This document shows positions 59,891-64,000 of a stretch of 64,000 nt of DNA, one piece after another. A model generated the notes under the pieces. It was given only the letters and a program-made list of their open reading frames with translations. It made no database searches and was not told the DNA's origin. Within the stretch, counting starts at the first letter, position 1. Each line of letters begins with the position of its first letter. Both the position numbers and the translations under genes were made by a program. The DNA comes from Amycolatopsis tolypomycina. Its GTDB lineage: Bacteria > Actinomycetota > Actinomycetes > Mycobacteriales > Pseudonocardiaceae. The stretch covers positions 7,816,001 to 7,880,000 of the forward strand of contig NZ_FNSO01000004.1 in the NCBI RefSeq assembly GCF_900105945.1. Direction: 5' to 3'.

Positions 59891-60052
59891 GCTGGTAGGA
59901 GCGTCGAGCCCGGCTGCCACGGACGAGATTCCCCCGTTCGGCGGTACGGTGCCCGTTTCGTGATCTGAGGCACACCACCGGCAAACCAGCCTGTCACGCG
60001 ATCGAACGGTGTTTACATGTCCGGAACGCGCAGTCCGAAGAAGAGGTGAGCG

Positions 60053-60436
60053 ATGATCGGATTCGAGACCGACCTGCAGGACCTGCGGGACTCGGCCCGG
60101 GCCCTCCAAGGAGCGGCCGATGCCGCGGAAGCAGCGTCGACCGGCCTGCGCGGCACCGACGTCCCCGTCAAGCAAGAGGGCGGCGGCGGGTTCTTCGGCG
60201 GCCTCGGCGCGATGTTCCCCGCGGACAACGCCTTCGGCCGCACGCTCGGCATGCCGGCCGTCGCGGCGGCCTACAACGACCACCTGGCGAAGATCCAGAA
60301 GCTGGTCGCGCAGCTGCACCAGACCACCGCGGACACCAGCCACGCGCTGATGCGGGTCGCGGAGCTGTACGAGAAGGCGGACGAGAACTCGAAGCAGCGC
60401 GTGAACCGCGCGGCCGCCGGTCTGGAAGGGAACTGA
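60053..60436 (+). CDS. ESX secretion-associated EspC/WXG100-like protein
   Basis: A 127-residue helical protein with the size and helix-loop-helix look of type VII secretion substrates (FETDLQDLRDSARALQGAAD; AYNDHLAKIQKLVAQLHQTT). The C-terminal half contains YEKAD, fitting the YxxxD export signal of ESX substrates, in LYEKADENSKQRVNRAA. A Gly-rich loop (GGGGFFGGLGAMF) joins the helices. It begins the rightward three-gene cassette, 1 bp before the next gene. Confidence 0.75.
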   Translation: MIGFETDLQDLRDSARALQGAADAAEAASTGLRGTDVPVKQEGGGGFFGGLGAMFPADNAFGRTLGMPAVAAAYNDHLAKIQKLVAQLHQTTADTSHALMRVAELYEKADENSKQRVNRAAAGLEGN

Positions 60437-60437
60437 C

Positions 60438-61499
60438 GTGGACGGCTACTTCGACACCGGGCTCGACGCCCAGCCGATGTCCAGCGGCGACGACCGCCGC
60501 GCCGAGCTCCTGGACGGCGTCTCCGATGACCTGAAGGACGGCGCGACCGACGCCCTCGACGCGCTCGAGATCCTGAAGATGACCGACTGGCTCATCGGCG
60601 GCTTCGTCCCGATCGAGGGCGGCTTCGAGAAGATGCAGGACGACGTCGCCGGCATCTACCGCGAGTTCTCCGACGCCGACATCGACCACGACTCGGCCGA
60701 GGGCCTGCAGCACCTGATCATGCGGCACGACGCCGTCTGGAAGGCGCTGCAGCGCAACTCGGGCCCGAAGCTCGACGACGCCCGGCAGTTCCTCGACGTC
60801 TGGCGCGGCTCCGCGGCGAACGCCGTCAAGGCCTACCTGAACGACCTCGCGGACACCTTCACCGAGGTCGAAACCAAGATCACCATCCTGGAGGCCGACC
60901 TCGTCGCCGCGCGCGAGGCCATCGCGTCGGCCCGGCAGGACCTGAACAACCTCGGCTTCACCTTCAAGAAGACGGCGGAGGACTACCAGAAGTCGCAGGA
61001 GCGCAAGCGCGAAGCGGCGATGTCGAAGGTGCTGGCGGCGACGTTCGCGGGTGCGGTCACCGGCCTGCTCACCGTGGCCACCGCCGGCGCGGGCGCCGCG
61101 GCGGGCGCGACGATCTTCACCATGGCCAACGGCGCGATCGTCGCCGGGAACGCCGCCGGCGGCGCGATCACCGCGGTGGTGGCCAACCAGGCGGAGATCA
61201 CCGGCGACAACGGCCTCGACCTGTACAAGAGCTTCATGGACAGCGCGGACAAGATCCGCAACGGTGCCGCCGACGCGGCGCAGACGCTGGCGGACCGCAT
61301 CGGCGACGAAGCCGTCGACCTGCCGAAGATCCCCGACGCGCCGGACGTCAGCCCGGGCTCGAGCTTCGACCCGGACAACTTCGAGACCGACCGCACGTCG
61401 CGGCAGACCGAAAAGAACGTCCGCGACGCGAACGTCGACATCGCCCCCGACGGCCAAGTGTCCAGCGGCGCGACGCACGCCGGGAGGCTGGATGGCTGA
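60438..61499 (+). CDS. large WXG-motif ESX-type protein
   Basis: A 353-residue protein starting at GTG 60438, 1 bp after the small partner's stop. The N-terminal 190 residues are helical with a WRG motif in FLDVWRGSAANAVKAYLNDL (WXG-type). A hydrophobic Ala/Gly-rich segment (VLAATFAGAVTGLLTVATAG; AAGATIFTMANGAIVAGNAA) occupies 200-250, and the tail is charged. It resembles WXG100-domain carrier proteins without a recognisable toxin domain; the hydrophobic segment could be a pore or membrane-insertion region. Confidence 0.75.
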   Translation: MDGYFDTGLDAQPMSSGDDRRAELLDGVSDDLKDGATDALDALEILKMTDWLIGGFVPIEGGFEKMQDDVAGIYREFSDADIDHDSAEGLQHLIMRHDAVWKALQRNSGPKLDDARQFLDVWRGSAANAVKAYLNDLADTFTEVETKITILEADLVAAREAIASARQDLNNLGFTFKKTAEDYQKSQERKREAAMSKVLAATFAGAVTGLLTVATAGAGAAAGATIFTMANGAIVAGNAAGGAITAVVANQAEITGDNGLDLYKSFMDSADKIRNGAADAAQTLADRIGDEAVDLPKIPDAPDVSPGSSFDPDNFETDRTSRQTEKNVRDANVDIAPDGQVSSGATHAGRLDG

Positions 61500-61956
61500 C
61501 GCCCCGGACCGCGACGCCCTCCTGGCCGAACTGTCCGCGCTGTCGGCGACGGCGACGTCCGCCGACGGCGCGGTCACGCTGTCGGTCAACACCGACGGCG
61601 TGCTGACCCGGCTGCGGCTGAGCGACGCCGTCTCGCGGATGTCGCCGTCGGAGATCGCGGACGCCGTCCTGCGCACCTACGTCGAAGCGCAGCGCGACTC
61701 GGCGAAGCGGACCGGGCAGCTGCTGGCCCCACTGGGCACCGGCGGCTACCTGATGGACCGGCTGCGCTGGCGGGTCCAGTTCGAGCCGGCGCCGGTGCCG
61801 GTGGCCGCGCCCGCGCCTCCTCCGGGCCCTCCGGCCGCGGACGGCAAGGTGCTGAAGGACCGGTCTTCGGACGCCCCGGCCGCCGAGCAGCCGGCCAGAC
61901 CGGTGGCGGACGACGACTGGTACGCCGGCGGCATGCGGTTCGACAAGGCCTGGTGA
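61492..61956 (+). CDS. YbaB/EbfC-like DNA-binding protein of the ESX cassette
   Basis: A 154-residue protein whose first 85 residues resemble YbaB/EbfC-family proteins (VTLSVNTDGVLTRLRLSDAV; SEIADAVLRTYVEAQRDSAK), followed by a Pro-rich linker and an acidic end. It overlaps the WXG gene by 8 nt. Such proteins often accompany ESX-type substrate genes in actinobacteria; their role there is unknown. Confidence 0.75.
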   Translation: MADAPDRDALLAELSALSATATSADGAVTLSVNTDGVLTRLRLSDAVSRMSPSEIADAVLRTYVEAQRDSAKRTGQLLAPLGTGGYLMDRLRWRVQFEPAPVPVAAPAPPPGPPAADGKVLKDRSSDAPAAEQPARPVADDDWYAGGMRFDKAW

Positions 61957-61957
61957 G

Positions 61958-63643
61958 TCAGGTCGGCTTGACCTGGCTGGTGAAGCCGGCGATCAGATCC
62001 TCGAGGCGGCGGGGTTCTTCCGTGGCGTAGATCGCGGCCACCCGGCGCTCGGCCACGCCGAAAAGCACGATCGACGACTTCTTGTCGGCACGGGCGACGT
62101 ACTCGCCGTGCAGCCCGCCACCGTCCCAGGTGCCGCGGCCGGCGGGCGTCAGCTTCGTGTTCACTTCGATGTATTCGGTGGTCACGCCCTGGTAGTAGCT
62201 GACGCTGCCGCCCGTGAAGGCGCAGATGACCGAGAGCTGGGCGCCCAGTAGCCGGGCGAAGTGGTCGTTGTCCTTGCAGGTGCTCCGGTCCGGGACGGAC
62301 CCGGCCAGCAAGCGCAGGCACGGGGTGAAGCCGGCCCGGTCGCGCTCGGTCGTCTGCGTGCAGTCCGCCGCGGCCTGCGCGGCCTGATCGCGGATGACGA
62401 ACACGACGACGGTGGCCACGACCGCGGCGACCAGGAGCACGGCGAGCGCGAGGAACCAGGGCTTGCGCTTCCGACGCGGTTCCGGCGCGGGCTGCGGCGG
62501 CCGAGCCGGTTGCTGCCACGGCTGCGGCCGCGGCGGCGTCGCAGGCGGCCGGACGGGCGCGAACGCGGGCACGGTGAGGTCGGTGGGGGTGCCGAGCGGA
62601 ACGTGGTGGAGCCCGAACGCGACGGCGGTCTCGGGCTGGTCCTGCGTGGTCGGCGTGACGCCGAGCTGCCGGCCGAGCAGCGTGGCCAGTAGCGGCATCC
62701 GGCTCGGCCCGCCGACGAGGTAGACGCCGGCGAGCTGCGCGGGCGCGAGACCGGCGCGGCGGACGGTGGCGGCGAGCAGTTCGGCGCTGCGCAGCAGGCT
62801 GGGCCGCACGAGCGCTTCGAGTTCGTCCCGGCTGACGAGGACGTCCCCGAACGGCTCGGGCATCGGGACGTGGGTCTGCGCGTGCCGCGAGAGGCTTTCC
62901 TTGGCGTCACGGACATCCTGCAGCAGCGCCCGCCGCGTCCGGCGGTCGGCGGTGGTCTGCGGGCGCAGGAGCCGTTGCCACTGCGCGGGATCGGCGTGCG
63001 ACACCTCGCGTCCGATGTGGACGAGCAGCGCCTGGTCGATGTCGAGGCTGCCGAGGTCGGGCAGGCCGTCTTCGGCGAGCACGGTGAAGCCCTGCCGGGT
63101 GACGCCGACGACGGCGCAGTCGAAGGTGCCTGCCCCGAGGTCGTAGACGCCGATGGGGCCGCCGGCCCGCCTCCCCAGGCTGGCGTAGTGCGCGGCGGCG
63201 GCGACGGGTTCGGGGATCAGCCGGACATCGGCGAGCCGCGCCTTCGCGGCGGCGGTCCGGAGGACGTCCTGCCGGTCGCCACCCCAGCCTGCCGGGTGCG
63301 AGATCCGCGTCTGCGCGGGCGGGCGGCCGAGCTGCCGTTCGGCCTCCTCGCCCATCCGGCGCAGGACGGCGGCGAAGGCGTCGGTGATCTCGACGTCGCT
63401 GTCGCCGAGCCGGATGCGACCTTCGTCGATGCGCCGCTTGGGGTTGGGTTCGAACCGGCTGGGCTCGAGCCGCGCCCGCCGTTCGGCATCCTGGCCGACG
63501 ACGAGCAGGCCGTCGTCGTTGCGGTAGACGGCGGAGGACATGGTGACCGACCCGTCGACCTCGATGGCCCGCGGCCCCCGCCCGAAGGCGGAGAGGACGC
63601 CGACCGTGCTCGAAGTCCCGAAGTCGATCGAGAGCACGTCCAC
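61958..63643 (-). CDS. membrane-anchored Hsp70-like (DnaK-type) ATPase
   Basis: A 561-residue protein. Residues 1-355 form an actin-fold ATPase of Hsp70 type (LSIDFGTSSTVGVLSAFGRG; IGVYDLGAGTFDCAVVGVTR; GVYLVGGPSRMPLLATLLGR), then a Pro-rich linker, one transmembrane helix (WFLALAVLLVAAVVATVVVF) and a Cys-containing extracytoplasmic domain. It lacks the usual substrate-binding domain. GTG 63643 has GGAGGGG 7 nt upstream. It converges with the YbaB-like gene with 1 bp between stops, tying it to the type VII-like cassette. Confidence 0.82.
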   Translation of the reverse strand: MDVLSIDFGTSSTVGVLSAFGRGPRAIEVDGSVTMSSAVYRNDDGLLVVGQDAERRARLEPSRFEPNPKRRIDEGRIRLGDSDVEITDAFAAVLRRMGEEAERQLGRPPAQTRISHPAGWGGDRQDVLRTAAAKARLADVRLIPEPVAAAAHYASLGRRAGGPIGVYDLGAGTFDCAVVGVTRQGFTVLAEDGLPDLGSLDIDQALLVHIGREVSHADPAQWQRLLRPQTTADRRTRRALLQDVRDAKESLSRHAQTHVPMPEPFGDVLVSRDELEALVRPSLLRSAELLAATVRRAGLAPAQLAGVYLVGGPSRMPLLATLLGRQLGVTPTTQDQPETAVAFGLHHVPLGTPTDLTVPAFAPVRPPATPPRPQPWQQPARPPQPAPEPRRKRKPWFLALAVLLVAAVVATVVVFVIRDQAAQAAADCTQTTERDRAGFTPCLRLLAGSVPDRSTCKDNDHFARLLGAQLSVICAFTGGSVSYYQGVTTEYIEVNTKLTPAGRGTWDGGGLHGEYVARADKKSSIVLFGVAERRVAAIYATEEPRRLEDLIAGFTSQVKPT

Positions 63644-63702
63644 GCGGATTCCCCTCCCAAGGTCCGCGGGCATCGTCTCACGGCCGAGGGGCTCGGTTTC
63701 GG

Positions 63703-64000
63703 TCAGGCGCAGGCGCCGGCGGAACCGCGCTCCGCGGCCGAAACGGTGACGTCGCGATCCTCGAAATCTGCGACCACCCGCATCCGGCCACCGAGGGCCG
63801 TGATGTAGCGGCGGAGGGTGTCCAGCTCCATCTGGCCCGGATCACCCTGTTCGAGTTGGCTGATCCGCGGCTGGCTGACGCCCATGCGCCGGGCCAGTTC
63901 GGTCTGGCTGATTCCGGCATCCTCGCGGAGCTGGGCGAGGCGAAAACCGAGCACGTACGCCTCGGTGGCCTCGCGCGCGGAAGCACGTGCGCTGTCGACG
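63703..64000 (-). CDS. XRE-family HTH protein (HigA-like), 5' end beyond window
   Basis: The frame stays open to the window edge, reading VDSARASAREATEAYVLGFR, then LAQLREDAGISQTELARRMG, VSQPRISQLEQGDPGQMELD and TLRRYITALGGRMRVVADFE. The HTH is complete; the length and late strand resemble HigA-type antitoxins and related XRE regulators. The start is outside the window. A toxin partner may lie to the right. Confidence 0.8.
   Translation of the reverse strand, partial: VDSARASAREATEAYVLGFRLAQLREDAGISQTELARRMGVSQPRISQLEQGDPGQMELDTLRRYITALGGRMRVVADFEDRDVTVSAAERGSAGACA

Overview
High-GC actinobacterial DNA. The run lpqE-like lipoprotein, radA, carD, ispD, ispF, cysS and rlmB matches the conserved actinobacterial block. 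The ESX-type substrates, SARP regulator, F420-dependent enzymes and a pMEA/pSAM2-type integrative element fit Pseudonocardiaceae, most likely an Amycolatopsis. Genus is inference; no rRNA or tRNA gene was seen.

Layout. 0-4 kb: a partial GNAT acetyltransferase, a small HTH regulator, an IS982-family copy, a secreted C39-like peptidase and an ECF sigma factor with a membrane partner. 4-14 kb: the housekeeping block (radA and lipoprotein leftward; carD, ispD, ispF, two F420/PPOX proteins, a HAD hydrolase, cysS, rlmB and an MBOAT acyltransferase rightward). 14.0-28.3 kb: an actinomycete integrative and conjugative element (AICE) inserted at the last codons of the MBOAT gene. It carries a hairpin with 33-bp tandem repeats, an XRE/ImmA pair, TPR regulator, flavoprotein, small conserved proteins, FtsK-like Tra, HUH replication initiator, Xis and a tyrosine integrase split by an IS3-family element, then a low-GC membrane-protein gene. 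28-33 kb: phosphatase, transglutaminase-like protein, an unrecognised membrane/cupin-like/HD trio and a class II aldolase. 33.3-34.9 kb: a MITE-like segment beside an ISAs1-family element. 35-46 kb: DivIVA-like coiled coil, two DUF445 proteins, a Zn/Mn ABC transporter, LacI regulator, carbonic anhydrase, glycosyltransferase, mutY and an amidase. 46-58 kb: hydrolase, two M1-like peptidases, ABM monooxygenase, Sir2-like protein, EEP protein, a DrrAB-type exporter, a large SARP/NB-ARC regulator and pyroglutamyl peptidase. 58-64 kb: a second, inverted IS982 copy, then a type VII secretion-like cassette with an Hsp70-like membrane protein and an XRE gene cut by the window edge.

How it fits together. 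The AICE has the usual order regulator, tra, rep, xis, int. Its attachment core is a 15-bp direct repeat (14018-14032 and 28306-28320) that preserves the MBOAT reading frame: the element supplies TAG where the empty chromosome would have TGA. Its integrase is broken, so it is probably stranded. Several unrelated gene junctions carry long, nearly perfect palindromes belonging to a few recurring sequence families, apparently lineage-specific terminator or dispersed repeats.
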